Assembly: GCA_902761665.1 (NCBI GenBank)
Contig: CACWLA010000012.1
Location: forward strand, 1-40,643
Length of the DNA: 40,643 nt
Direction: 5' to 3'
From: an uncultured Lachnospiraceae bacterium
Lineage (GTDB): Bacteria > Bacillota > Clostridia > Lachnospirales > Lachnospiraceae
The notes beneath the pieces were generated by a model that was not told the origin of the DNA, did not search any database, and saw only the letters and a program-made list of their open reading frames with translations. Made by a program: the position numbers and the translations under genes. Positions 19,637-28,045 of the stretch are shown piece by piece (position 1 is the stretch's first letter; every line of letters starts with the position of its first letter).

Positions 19637-20386
19637 ATGAACGCATCATTTGATCCATCCGAATATCTGCAGAACGCCTTCGCCGCGGAAGGCATCGCGC
19701 TGAGCGCGGAGCAAAACGCGGCTTTTCTGCTGTATGCAGACCTTCTTGAAAAGAAAAACGCCGTGATGAACCTGACAGCCATCACGGACTTTAAGGACGT
19801 CGTTCATAAGCATTTCCTGGACAGCTGCGCGCCGGCAAGGCTGCCGTGGTTCCCGCCGAAAGGCGAGGGAACGAGCCTCATCGACGTCGGAAGCGGAGCC
19901 GGATTCCCCGGGATCCCCCTGAAGATCCTGTATCCGGGACTGAAGGTGACGCTCCTCGACTCGCTTCAGAAGAGGGTAAACTTCCTGAACGAAGTCATTG
20001 AAGCACTCGGCCTCGGCGGCATCGAAGCCGTCCATGCCAGAGCTGAGGACGGTGCAAGGCAGGAAAACCTCCGGGAAAACTTTGACATTGCGGTTTCCCG
20101 CGCAGTTGCAGGACTTCCCGTGCTTTCCGAATACTGTCTGCCTTACGTAAAAGTCGGAGGAAGCTTCCTCGCCTACAAGGGAAGCGGCGCTGAAGAAGAG
20201 ACGGCCGCGGCCAAAGGCGCCGTGAAGCGCCTCGGCGGCGAGATCGCTGAAATAGAGGTGTTCGAACTGCCCGGCGCGGACGGAGAAAGCCTGGGAAGAA
20301 GCCTCATCCGCATCGCCAAAACGGCAGCGACACCGAAAAAATACCCCCGTAAAGCGGGAACTGCGGCGAGATCGCCGCTGACATAA
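19637..20386 (+). CDS. rsmG: 16S rRNA (guanine-N7)-methyltransferase RsmG
   Basis: A 249-aa SAM-dependent methyltransferase that modifies G527 (E. coli numbering) of 16S rRNA. Markers: NLTAIT and HFLDSC in the N-terminal part, the SAM motif LIDVGSGAGFPGIPL (near residues 82-96), and SRAVAGLPVLSEYCLP. It is slightly longer than usual owing to a basic tail. No good Shine-Dalgarno precedes ATG 19637; a TTG start at 19601 would fall inside the predicted promoter. parA follows after 8 nt. Confidence 0.95.
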   Translation: MNASFDPSEYLQNAFAAEGIALSAEQNAAFLLYADLLEKKNAVMNLTAITDFKDVVHKHFLDSCAPARLPWFPPKGEGTSLIDVGSGAGFPGIPLKILYPGLKVTLLDSLQKRVNFLNEVIEALGLGGIEAVHARAEDGARQENLRENFDIAVSRAVAGLPVLSEYCLPYVKVGGSFLAYKGSGAEEETAAAKGAVKRLGGEIAEIEVFELPGADGESLGRSLIRIAKTAATPKKYPRKAGTAARSPLT

Positions 20387-20394
20387 GGAGGAAT

Positions 20395-21162
20395 ATGAGC
20401 CGGATCATCGCCATCGCCAATCAGAAAGGCGGCGTGGGCAAGACCACAACCGTCATCAATCTGTCGGCAAGTCTGGCTGAGCTGGGCAAAAAGGTCCTGA
20501 CGATCGACATGGATCCGCAGGGCAACACCTCAAGCGGGCTCGGCCTCGACAAAGACAATCTGGACATGACCGTTTATCAGCTGATGATCGGAGAGTGCGA
20601 GCTTGCGGAATGCCGCTATGCCTCCGTGGTGGACGGCGTCGACGTCCTGCCTGCGACAGTGCATCTGGCCGGCGCGGAAGTCGAACTCATCGGCATCCCC
20701 AAGAGCCAGTACATCCTGAAAAACGGGATTGCCGGGGTGAGAGACGAATACGATTACGTCCTGATCGACTGCCCACCCTCGCTCAATCTGCTGACCATCA
20801 ACGCCATGACCGCAGCTGATGCGGTCCTCGTTCCGATCCAGTGCGAATACTATGCACTCGAAGGCCTGAGCCAGCTGCTGTATACCATCGGCCTGGTGCA
20901 GAAGAGCCTCAATCCCAAACTGGAGATCGAAGGTGTCGTCTTCACGATGTACGACGCCCGGACCAACCTGTCCATGCAGGTGGTGGAGAACGTTAAGGAA
21001 AACCTCCGCCAGAATATCTACAAGACCATCATTCCGCGGAACGTGCGGCTTGCCGAGGCGCCCAGCCACGGCCTGCCGATCAATCTTTACGATTCCCGCT
21101 CAGCCGGCGCCGAAGCCTACCGGCAGCTCGCGAAGGAAGTCGTAAAGCACAGGCCGGAGTAA
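20395..21162 (+). CDS. parA: Chromosome partitioning ATPase ParA (Soj)
   Basis: A 255-aa deviant-Walker ATPase. KGGVGKTTT at residues 11-19 carries the signature first Lys; DMDPQGN and DCPPSLNLLT follow. There is no N-terminal HTH, as expected for the chromosomal (Soj) class. It binds DNA non-specifically as an ATP dimer, is released by ParB and influences DnaA. AAGGAGG precedes ATG 20395. It forms an operon with rsmG and parB, next to the four parS sites. Confidence 0.97.
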   Translation: MSRIIAIANQKGGVGKTTTVINLSASLAELGKKVLTIDMDPQGNTSSGLGLDKDNLDMTVYQLMIGECELAECRYASVVDGVDVLPATVHLAGAEVELIGIPKSQYILKNGIAGVRDEYDYVLIDCPPSLNLLTINAMTAADAVLVPIQCEYYALEGLSQLLYTIGLVQKSLNPKLEIEGVVFTMYDARTNLSMQVVENVKENLRQNIYKTIIPRNVRLAEAPSHGLPINLYDSRSAGAEAYRQLAKEVVKHRPE

Positions 21163-21202
21163 AGATTTTGCCGTTTTCCGCACGGCGCAGAAAGAGGAAG
21201 TT

Positions 21203-22135
21203 ATGACAAGGAAAAATGCACTGGGCAGAGGACTTGGAGCCCTGATTCCGGGATATCCCGAGGAAAAAGTGGAAAAAACTCCGGAAAATTCTCTTATCAA
21301 CGAAGAGTTATCCACAAATAGCCCTTCAAATGTGGAAAAATCGGTGGATAAGGGGGAAATTATTCGCGAAGTCGCGATCTCACAGGTGGAGCCGCGTCCG
21401 AGCCAGCCGCGCGTCTTATTTGACGAAAGCGCCCTTCGGGAACTCGCGGATTCGATCGGCCAGCGCGGTGTGCTGCAGCCGATCCTCGTCGTCCCGAAAG
21501 ACGGACACTACGAGATCGCTGCCGGCGAACGCCGCTGGCGCGCCGCTAAGATGGCGGGTCTTACGAAGATCCCGGTCATTGTGCGGGAACTGAGCGAACA
21601 GGAACTGACCGAAGTCGCCCTGATCGAGAACATCCAGCGCGAAGACCTCAATCCCATCGAAGAAGCCCAGGCTTACCGCCAGCTGATGACGGACTTCAGC
21701 CTGAAACAGGAAGAGCTCGCAGAAAAGGTCTCCAAGAGCCGCAGTGCGGTCGCGAACAGCCTGCGCCTTTTAAAACTCGACGAACGCGTCCAGGCCATGG
21801 TCATGGACGGATCCTTAAGCGAAGGCCATGCCCGCGCGCTGTTAGGGCTTTCCGATAAGAAAAAACAGCTTGAAGCCGCAAAGGAGATCGCGGAAAAGGC
21901 GCTCAGCGTCCGCGAAACCGAACGGCTCGTCAAGCGCATGAACCAGCCGGAGAAGACCGAAGAGCCCGACTGGCGGGCAGCTGACCGGACGGCCTACGAT
22001 GAGTGGGAGCTCAGGCTCCGCAAGACGCTCGGCACCAAGGTCACCATCCGCCGCACCGAGCCGGACAAAGGCCAGATCGTCATCGACTATTATTCGGTCG
22101 AAGATCTGGAACGCATTACCGACAGGCTGAAATAG
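21203..22135 (+). CDS. parB: Chromosome partitioning protein ParB (Spo0J)
   Basis: A 310-aa ParB. The N-terminal Soj-contact motif is RKNALGRGLGALIP, then a low-complexity linker (about residues 20-50). The CTP-binding/ParB domain includes PRPSQPR and GERRWR (108-113). The HTH region SKSRSAVANSLRLL with LSEGHARALLG recognises parS, and a C-terminal dimerization domain follows. Start ATG 21203 follows AGAGGAAG. The linker-coding DNA contains a cluster of DnaA boxes (21268-21351). Confidence 0.97.
   Translation: MTRKNALGRGLGALIPGYPEEKVEKTPENSLINEELSTNSPSNVEKSVDKGEIIREVAISQVEPRPSQPRVLFDESALRELADSIGQRGVLQPILVVPKDGHYEIAAGERRWRAAKMAGLTKIPVIVRELSEQELTEVALIENIQREDLNPIEEAQAYRQLMTDFSLKQEELAEKVSKSRSAVANSLRLLKLDERVQAMVMDGSLSEGHARALLGLSDKKKQLEAAKEIAEKALSVRETERLVKRMNQPEKTEEPDWRAADRTAYDEWELRLRKTLGTKVTIRRTEPDKGQIVIDYYSVEDLERITDRLK
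21268..21351. promoter_or_regulatory. DnaA-box cluster inside parB
   Basis: AGTGGAAAA at 21268 (-, 8/9), TTATCCACA at 21308 (+, perfect strict box), TGTGGAAAA at 21331 (-, fits TTWTNCACA) and GGTGGATAA at 21343 (-, 8/9). Four boxes lie within 84 bp of coding sequence for a poorly conserved linker, about 8.5 kb from oriC. Confidence 0.55.
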
Positions 22136-22144
22136 GAGGTTCCC

Positions 22145-22690
22145 ATGCAAGAGAGTATTCTGACAAAACTCGGCATTTCGACCGACACTGCCGTCCTGGT
22201 CCTGCTCGTCCTGGTGCTGATCTTCCTTGCCCTCATGATCTTCTGGCTGACGAAGTATATCAAACTTTGCCGCGGATATGACTTGTTTATGCGCGGAAAA
22301 GACGCAGCTTCGCTGGAAGATACCGTTTCCGGCCTCATCGGCCGCGTCGAAAAGCTCGAGGATCTGGAAAAGGCCGACAAGGATGTGATGCGTCTTTTCA
22401 ACCGAAGCATCGTCAATTCCTATCAGAAAGTCGCCGTGATCCACTACAACGCCTTCGAAGGCATGGGCGGGCAGGCAAGCTTCGTCCTGGCCATGCTGGA
22501 CCTGAATAACAACGGCTTCCTCCTGAACGTCATCCACAGCCGGAATACCTGCTACACCTATCTGAAGGAGATCAGGGAAGGGCAGGCTGAAGTGGTGCTC
22601 GGCAACGAGGAACGCATGGCGCTGATGCAGGCGATAAAGAAAAAAGACCGTTTCTTTGATCCCGATGAAGAGATCCTGGATAACGAGTAA
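22145..22690 (+). CDS. DUF4446 membrane-anchored protein
   Basis: A 181-aa protein with one N-terminal hydrophobic segment (about residues 15-40) and a soluble domain containing NRSIVNSYQKVAVIHYNAFEGMGGQASF, typical of the DUF4446 family found after parB in Clostridia. Function is unknown. It begins 9 nt after parB with an AGGAGG site, so it is part of the par operon and may be related to segregation or envelope work. Confidence 0.88.
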   Translation: MQESILTKLGISTDTAVLVLLVLVLIFLALMIFWLTKYIKLCRGYDLFMRGKDAASLEDTVSGLIGRVEKLEDLEKADKDVMRLFNRSIVNSYQKVAVIHYNAFEGMGGQASFVLAMLDLNNNGFLLNVIHSRNTCYTYLKEIREGQAEVVLGNEERMALMQAIKKKDRFFDPDEEILDNE

Positions 22691-22706
22691 GGAGCCTTAA
22701 CGAACG

Positions 22707-23642
22707 ATGTGGTTTATTTATGCGCTCGTCACCATGCTTGCATGGGGCGCAGCCGATCTCTTCTATAAACGCGGTGCGGATCCCGAAGAAAGGCACAGCC
22801 ACCTGTGGACTTCGGTGGCTGTCGGCTTTGTCATGGGTCTGCACGCCCTGTATCTGCTGCTGACGCTAGAAGGCAGTTATGACCCGCGGAACATGCTGGT
22901 TTACCTGCCGGTCTCCGCGATGTACATCCTGTCCATGACGGTGGGCTATTTCGGCCTCCGCTACCTGCAGCTGTCCATTTCGTCGCCCATCCAGAACTCC
23001 TCCGGCGCCGTGACCTGCATCCTCTGCCTGGTCGTGCTGGGACAGGCCATGGACTGGATCTCCGCGGTCGGCGTGGTGCTCATCTGCGCCGGGATCTTCT
23101 TCCTGGGACTCATGGAATACCGCAAGGATAAGGCGGAAACGCCCATCACGGCGGAAAACAAAAAATACTCGATCGGTTTCGTGGCATTCCTCATGCCGAT
23201 CCTTTACTGTATCCTGGATGCACTCGGCACTTTCTTCGACGCCTATTACCTGGACGACGTGGAAGCGACGCCGCTGCTGAATGTGACCGAAGAGAATTTC
23301 GAGAGTGTCGCGAACATTTCCTACGAATTTACCTTCCTGATCGTCGGAATCATCCTGCTGCTGTACCTGGTCTTCATTAAAAAGGAAAGGCTCGTGCTGA
23401 AAAAGCAGGGGAACCGCGTCACGGCCGCCGTGCTGGAGACCGCCGGCCAGGCCGCCTACGTCTACGCGATGAGCGGGCAGGGCGTGGTTGCCGCGCCGAT
23501 GATCGCAGCCTACAGCATCGTTTCCCTGATTCTGTCGCGGATCTTCCTTAAAGAAAGGCTGACGAAGAAGCAGTACGTTACGGTGGCGGTGGTCATGATC
23601 GGCATCGTGCTTCTGGGCGTTGCCGAAGGGCTGGCGGAGTGA
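22707..23642 (+). CDS. EamA/DMT-family membrane transporter
   Basis: A 311-aa polytopic membrane protein with about ten hydrophobic segments in two homologous halves. The start WFIYALVTMLAWGAADLFYK and the second-half PMIAAYSIVSLILSRIFLKERL are typical of the drug/metabolite transporter superfamily. Halves are separated by a charged region (about residues 135-150). Substrate is unknown. The RBS AAGGAG is 12 nt before ATG 22707, a long spacing. No terminator separates it from the par operon, so it may be read through from there. Confidence 0.85.
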   Translation: MWFIYALVTMLAWGAADLFYKRGADPEERHSHLWTSVAVGFVMGLHALYLLLTLEGSYDPRNMLVYLPVSAMYILSMTVGYFGLRYLQLSISSPIQNSSGAVTCILCLVVLGQAMDWISAVGVVLICAGIFFLGLMEYRKDKAETPITAENKKYSIGFVAFLMPILYCILDALGTFFDAYYLDDVEATPLLNVTEENFESVANISYEFTFLIVGIILLLYLVFIKKERLVLKKQGNRVTAAVLETAGQAAYVYAMSGQGVVAAPMIAAYSIVSLILSRIFLKERLTKKQYVTVAVVMIGIVLLGVAEGLAE

Positions 23643-23643
23643 T

Positions 23644-23740
23644 CTCAAACAGCAAGCGCGCCCGAAGTGAACTTTCGAAGCGACTTGGAAGCGAAGCGGA
23701 CCGGAGCTGAGAAACTTTGCTCGAGGCAGCGAGCGTTTGA
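23644..23740. repeat. Imperfect ~97-bp palindrome after the EamA gene
   Basis: The ends TCAAAC / GTTTGA and partly matching inner arms (for example AACTTTC / GAAACTTT) form a long imperfect inverted repeat. It directly follows the permease stop and ends 13 bp before the next promoter. It could be a factor-dependent terminator structure or a dispersed palindromic repeat. Confidence 0.45.
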
Positions 23741-23753
23741 AAAGAATCCGTTG

Positions 23754-23782
23754 TTGACAAGGCGTTTTTCCCTTGCTAAGAT
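23754..23782 (+). promoter_or_regulatory. Predicted promoter of the hydroxyacid dehydrogenase gene
   Basis: TTGACA, a 17-nt spacer and TAAGAT. The predicted leader is about 60 nt. Confidence 0.8.
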
Positions 23783-23850
23783 GGGTTTGGACTGCAGTTA
23801 TTTATTTTATGCAATGTTACATATAAGACATATGCTATAGGAGGGCACAC

Positions 23851-24936
23851 ATGGCAAAGTACGATATCTGTTATTTTGAAGCGCTCGGCGCGGAGCTGGA
23901 CCACCTGAAAGAAGAAACCGATGCGGCGATCGAAAAGGGCCTGCTTCCCAAGGGCTGGACGTCCCTGATCACCCCGGACAACCTGCAGCACTACATGTCG
24001 GAACATCCCGACCTGGAACTGCCGGACCTGATCTCCACCAAGACCCACTCCAAACTGCCGGAAGAATACCTGCACACCGGCGTCAAGAAGAGCGTCATCA
24101 CCCGCAGCGCGGGCTACGACCACTTTGAACATCTGGCGGACGTGGCCAACATCACCTCGCTCCGTCTGTACTGCGTGAACGCGGTGGCGCAGACCGCCGT
24201 CAAGTTCGTCTACGCAGCCTGCGGCCTCCTGAATCACTATACCGTCGCCGCTCAGACCTTCGAGCGTTCGAAAGTCGATTCCTTCATGGAAATGAACGAG
24301 AACCGCATTGCCACCGTGTTCGGCGTCGGCAAGATCGGCAAGCGCGCCTATGAACTGCTTCAGGGCTGCGGCCTGACCGTACAGGGCGTGGATATCCGCG
24401 AAAAGACCCTTTCCAAGCTCTACGGCGACTCCGTGAAGTTCGTCAGCAAGGAAGAAGCTCTTGCAACCAGCGACATCATCGTCAACCTGATGAACCTGAC
24501 CCGCGATCCGGAGAGCGTGTACTACAACGTCGGATACTTCAATGAAGAGACCCTCCGCAAGACCAAACCCGGCCTGATCTTCGTAAACGTCACCCGCGGC
24601 GAGATCGCTCCGGAAGCCGGCCTCATGAAACTCTACAAGGAAGGCCACATCGCCGGCATCGGCGTGGACGTGTTCGGCAACGAAGCGGAATTTTCCGCGG
24701 CGCTGCACGGCGAGGAGCCGGTGAACGAAGACGTCAAGGCGGGCCTGGAGATGCTGAAGATCGCCCGCGAGCGGACCGGCAACATCTACGTCCAGCCGCA
24801 CCAGGGCTTCAACTCCGACGTGGCCGCGTCCACCAAGGCTCACGAGGCGCTGAACCACGTGATCGAATGGGTGAAGAACGGCGGCAAGTGCTTTGACGAG
24901 CAGCTGCCTTACTACGGCAAGACCCTTGACGAATAA
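23851..24936 (+). CDS. D-isomer-specific 2-hydroxyacid dehydrogenase
   Basis: A 361-aa NAD-dependent dehydrogenase that interconverts a D-2-hydroxyacid and its 2-oxoacid. A catalytic domain flanks a Rossmann domain with GVGKIGKRAYELL (near residues 157-170). The catalytic Arg is in NVTRGEIAP, the Glu in GVDVFGNE and the His in VQPHQGFNSD. The D-lactate dehydrogenase subgroup is likely from ITRSAGYDHF and the overall shape, but a phosphoglycerate or other hydroxyacid substrate is possible. GGAGG precedes ATG 23851. It lies upstream of the split altronate-dehydratase-like genes, with a terminator between. Confidence 0.88.
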   Translation: MAKYDICYFEALGAELDHLKEETDAAIEKGLLPKGWTSLITPDNLQHYMSEHPDLELPDLISTKTHSKLPEEYLHTGVKKSVITRSAGYDHFEHLADVANITSLRLYCVNAVAQTAVKFVYAACGLLNHYTVAAQTFERSKVDSFMEMNENRIATVFGVGKIGKRAYELLQGCGLTVQGVDIREKTLSKLYGDSVKFVSKEEALATSDIIVNLMNLTRDPESVYYNVGYFNEETLRKTKPGLIFVNVTRGEIAPEAGLMKLYKEGHIAGIGVDVFGNEAEFSAALHGEEPVNEDVKAGLEMLKIARERTGNIYVQPHQGFNSDVAASTKAHEALNHVIEWVKNGGKCFDEQLPYYGKTLDE

Positions 24937-24956
24937 GACGATCGGGAAATAACAGG

Positions 24957-24990
24957 AAAATGCCGCCCTTCGGGACGGCATTTTCCGCAG
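24957..24990 (+). terminator. Terminator after the dehydrogenase gene
   Basis: A hairpin GGAAAATGCCGCCC / GGGACGGCATTTTCC with a TTTTCC tract. As the next gene starts 15 nt later with no clear promoter, read-through is likely. Confidence 0.75.
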
Positions 24991-25004
24991 ATGAGGGTTT
25001 TATT

Positions 25005-25274
25005 ATGTTAAGAAGAAGCATGATGATCTTCCCGGAGGATTCGGTCGCCATGGTCCTGGAGGACGCGCAGAAGGGTGACGTCATCGAGACGCCCCGCGGC
25101 CGGGTGGAACTCCTGGAAGACGTGGAATTTGCCCACAAGGTGGCCGTCGTGCCGCTGAAAAAGGGCGATCCGGTGATCAAGTACCGCGAGGAGATCGGAT
25201 ACATGCTGGCGGATGCCCCCGTCGGCACCTGGATCCACAACCACAATATGGGCTGCGACAGAGGGAAGGTGTGA
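25005..25274 (+). CDS. Altronate dehydratase-type small subunit (SAF domain)
   Basis: An 89-aa protein equal to the N-terminal SAF domain of UxaA/GarD-family dehydratases. Visible features: DSVAMVLEDAQKGDVI and AHKVAVVPLKKGDPVIKY, ending in GTWIHNHNMG. The frame is open upstream to 24960, but that would begin inside the terminator; ATG 25005 follows GAGGG. It ends 1 nt before the large-subunit ATG. Split forms of this family include sulfolactate sulfo-lyase (SuyAB) and many Firmicute enzymes, so the substrate is undetermined. Confidence 0.85.
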   Translation: MLRRSMMIFPEDSVAMVLEDAQKGDVIETPRGRVELLEDVEFAHKVAVVPLKKGDPVIKYREEIGYMLADAPVGTWIHNHNMGCDRGKV

Positions 25275-25275
25275 G

Positions 25276-26490
25276 ATGAAATTCATGGGTTACCGGCGCC
25301 CCGACGGCAGAGTCGGCGTGCGCAACTATCTGGCGGTCATTCCCTCCGTTTTCTGCGCGAACAAAACGGTCGAACGCATCGCGGCGGCCGTGCCCGGCGC
25401 CGTGGCGCTCCGGCATCCGGTCGGCTGCGCGCAGGTCGGCCTCGACCTGGAACTGACGGCAAGAACGCTGAAGGCCATGGCCTGCCATCCGAACGTGGGC
25501 GCGGTCCTCGTGATCGGCCTCGGCTGCGAGCGCTTCCCTTCGCAGGAACTCTATGAAGCGGCCGTCGAAAACGGCAAGCCCGCGGCTCACCTCATCATTC
25601 AGGAGGAAGGCGGGACCACGAATACGGTCGCGCGCGGCATTGAACTCGCGAAAAGTCTAAAGGCGCAGGTGGACGCGATGAAGCGCGAGCCCTGCGATGT
25701 ATCCGAACTCATCATCGCAACCAAATGCGGCGGCACCGACGCGACGAGCGGCCTCGCGGCCAATCCGGCGGTCGGAAACATGGTCGACCGCATAGTTGCG
25801 GAAGGCGGCAGCGGGATCCTGAGCGAGCTGAACGAACTCCTCGGCACCGAAGACATGCTCGCAAGGCGCGCGGTCAGCCCCGAAGTCGCGAAGAAGATTT
25901 ATACTGCGGTCGGTGAGATCGAGGATCTGCTCAAGAAAAGCCGCGACACCGGCCTCGGGGAGAACCGGAACGAGCTCATTTCCCCCGGGAATTTTGCGGG
26001 CGGCGTTTCGAGCGTCGTGGAAAAGGCCCTCGGCGGCGTGCACAAATCCGGCACTTCGCCCATCGTGGACGTGCTCCAGTACGCGACGGCGCCCGAAAAG
26101 GGCAGGCACGGCCTTTTCCTCATGGATTACGAGAGCCATGACGGCGAGGTCGTGACCGGCATGATCGGCTGCGGCGCGCAGATCGTGGCCTTTACCACCG
26201 GGCGCGGCAACCCGACGGGCCATCCGCTCGCCCCGGTCGTCAAGGTGACGGGCAACTACAAGACCTATGCGCACATGCAGGAAAACTTCGATTTCGACGC
26301 GAGCGGGATCATCCAGAAGGGCGACACGGTCGAGGAGACCGGCGCGCGCCTTTTTGAGCAGGTCCTCCGGATCGCGAACGGCGAGGAAATGACCACCGCC
26401 GAAAAGATCGGCGGCGACGAACTCTTCTGCATCGGCAGACGCCACGGCTACCATCTGCCGGACGAATTCCGGATGTCCTGCGGAGAGTAA
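25276..26490 (+). CDS. Altronate dehydratase-type large subunit (UxaA/GarD C-terminal domain)
   Basis: A 404-aa catalytic subunit. Family motifs: GYRRPDGRVGVRNY at the start, ALRHPVGCAQVG, LVIGLGCER, EEGGTTNTVARG, ATKCGGTDATSGLAANPAVG, and TTGRGNPTGHPLAPVVKVTGN near the C-terminus. Conserved Cys and His residues are consistent with an iron-dependent beta-elimination of water (or sulfite in the SuyB branch) from a hydroxyacid. GGAAGG lies 7 nt upstream of ATG 25276 within the small-subunit gene, so the two are coupled. It is followed by a long palindromic repeat. Confidence 0.88.
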   Translation: MKFMGYRRPDGRVGVRNYLAVIPSVFCANKTVERIAAAVPGAVALRHPVGCAQVGLDLELTARTLKAMACHPNVGAVLVIGLGCERFPSQELYEAAVENGKPAAHLIIQEEGGTTNTVARGIELAKSLKAQVDAMKREPCDVSELIIATKCGGTDATSGLAANPAVGNMVDRIVAEGGSGILSELNELLGTEDMLARRAVSPEVAKKIYTAVGEIEDLLKKSRDTGLGENRNELISPGNFAGGVSSVVEKALGGVHKSGTSPIVDVLQYATAPEKGRHGLFLMDYESHDGEVVTGMIGCGAQIVAFTTGRGNPTGHPLAPVVKVTGNYKTYAHMQENFDFDASGIIQKGDTVEETGARLFEQVLRIANGEEMTTAEKIGGDELFCIGRRHGYHLPDEFRMSCGE

Positions 26491-26529
26491 AGAGCACGGC
26501 GAAAGCTCGTAAACAAAGACAGAAAAGAA

Positions 26530-26662
26530 ACTGCAAAAATAATCGTGTCATTCTGAGCGAAGGAGGCGAAGCCTCTGAAGCCGAAGGATCTTATAAAACA
26601 TCATGATCATAAGATCCTTCGACTCGCATTCGCTCGCTCAGGATGACACGTTTTTTGCAGTC
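26530..26662. repeat. 133-bp palindromic dispersed-type repeat
   Basis: Terminal arms ACTGCAAAAA / TTTTTTGCAGT enclose CGTGTCATtCTGAGCGA / TCGCTCAGgATGACACG and GAAGGATCTTAT / ATAAGATCCTTC. The GTCATTCTGAGCGAAG...CTCAGGATGAC form is a recurring palindromic intergenic repeat in many bacteria (my recollection). It may fold as a cruciform or RNA hairpin and could terminate both convergent genes around it. Confidence 0.8.
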
Positions 26663-26703
26663 CCTTAGTTTTATCCGATATAGATATTATCCGATAAATA
26701 ATG

Positions 26704-27792
26704 TTATTTCGCTTCCTGATTCCCGGTGATCTCCGTGAGGCTCCGGCGCCTGTTCACGGCCTTCTTGAATTCCGCGCTGACCGAAGCGGGAACGAAGACC
26801 ATCTGCTGGTCCGGGAAAAACAGGTACAGGGTGCCGTCCTTGCCTTCCATGACCTTGCGGAGCTTGCCTAACTCATGGCGGTAATGGTACTCGCGCGTGA
26901 ACAGATTGACGGTATCTTCTGCTACGGTAAGGAGGTACCCGCCTTCGCCGGCCGGCTGGAGCTGCTTTTTCACTACGTTCTTATAGAGCGGCGTGAAGAT
27001 CATCAGCGTACCGGCGTTGGTCAGCAGGAAAAACAGGGCAGCGAAGAGGATATACAGCGTATTGCCGTAAAAAATACTGAGGCCGAGGATCAGCAGCGGG
27101 ATCAGCAGGACGAGAACCGTGACTTTGGACCAGCCGGCCGCGGTCAGGAGGCTCAGGCGCTTCATGCGGACGAGCTCGCGGACGACTTCCTCTTCGGAAA
27201 GCGGCAGGTATTCCTTAAATACGGCGTTGTCCAGAGCGCTCCGGCGCTGTTTTTCCTGCGCTTCTTTCAGCCTGCGGGCTGCAGCGCTTTTGATCTCCTC
27301 CAGAAAAGCCTTGAAATCTTCCCGTTTCGACACGCTCTTCGGGACGATCTCGAAGATCCCCTGGCCGCTCATGAGAAGAGTCAGATTCTCGGTCTCCTGC
27401 GTCCCGGTGATCTGCGCGCATTCGAGGGAAGCATTTTTGCCGCCGTAGGAGATACTGACCTTATTTCCCTGCAGCTGAAGACGGTGTTCCTTCCAGAAAT
27501 CGCCGCTCTTATCGTTGTCAGCCTGGTTCGTGAGCATCATTTTCGCGCGCGCCTTGTAGCAGCCGTAGGAAAAGACGGTCTGGCCGGCCCAGATGAGGGA
27601 TGCGATACCCATCAGCACGCGGATGGTCGGCGAAACATTCTTCCCGGTGACGATCAGCCAGGCAATGACGGCCATCTGCACGACGGTGAAGAGCACGAGC
27701 TTGATCTTCGAAGAAGTTTTCGCACTTTTCTGCTTCATCAGATGGACGGACATCTCGGTAAAATCGTCTTTGGTCACGGTATATCGGAACAT
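26704..27792 (-). CDS. YcxB-like membrane protein with a tandem domain
   Basis: A 362-aa protein with two copies of an arrangement: an amphipathic start, two adjacent transmembrane helices (about 33-75 and about 225-270), then a beta-rich soluble part. The soluble parts resemble the YcxB-like domain (for example KEHRLQLQGNKVSISYGGKNASLECAQI and LYLFFPDQQMVFVPASVSAEF). Start ATG 27792 has GAGG 6 nt upstream; the upstream open frame is unlikely to be translated. It is convergent with the dehydratase operon. Function unknown. Confidence 0.72.
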   Translation of the reverse strand: MFRYTVTKDDFTEMSVHLMKQKSAKTSSKIKLVLFTVVQMAVIAWLIVTGKNVSPTIRVLMGIASLIWAGQTVFSYGCYKARAKMMLTNQADNDKSGDFWKEHRLQLQGNKVSISYGGKNASLECAQITGTQETENLTLLMSGQGIFEIVPKSVSKREDFKAFLEEIKSAAARRLKEAQEKQRRSALDNAVFKEYLPLSEEEVVRELVRMKRLSLLTAAGWSKVTVLVLLIPLLILGLSIFYGNTLYILFAALFFLLTNAGTLMIFTPLYKNVVKKQLQPAGEGGYLLTVAEDTVNLFTREYHYRHELGKLRKVMEGKDGTLYLFFPDQQMVFVPASVSAEFKKAVNRRRSLTEITGNQEAK

Positions 27793-27938
27793 GGTCTGCC
27801 TCGCTTTTATGGAATCAGAAAAAGTATACAGCAGCGCCCCGAAAAGCACAAGTCCGGATTCGGCCGGACGCCGGAAAAAGAAGCGGAAAAAAGCCGGAAA
27901 ACGCAGGATGAAAGGGCAAATATGGCTGCCCAAAACGC

Positions 27939-27967
27939 TTGACATCATTAGGAAATTGATATATGAT
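27939..27967 (+). promoter_or_regulatory. Predicted tctBA promoter
   Basis: TTGACA, a 17-nt spacer and TATGAT. The sequence overlapping the -35 (AAAACGCTTGAC) partly resembles a catabolite-responsive element core, but the match is incomplete. Confidence 0.8.
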
Positions 27968-28013
27968 TAGCTGTGCATTATTAATTTTCCGTGTCGGAAT
28001 TCTTAAGATTATT

Positions 28014-28045
28014 AGCCGAATACGTTTACGGCTGCAATTTTTTTT
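28014..28045 (+). terminator. Terminator-like hairpin in the tct leader
   Basis: AGCCG / CGGCT with a ten-base loop, four bases, then eight T residues. It lies about 40 nt into the predicted transcript, upstream of tctB, and may act as an attenuator. Confidence 0.55.

Noticed and set aside
27930-27945. Catabolite-responsive element at the tctBA -35
   Set aside because: Only the central AAACGCTT fits; the outer bases of the cre consensus do not match, so it was not listed as a site.
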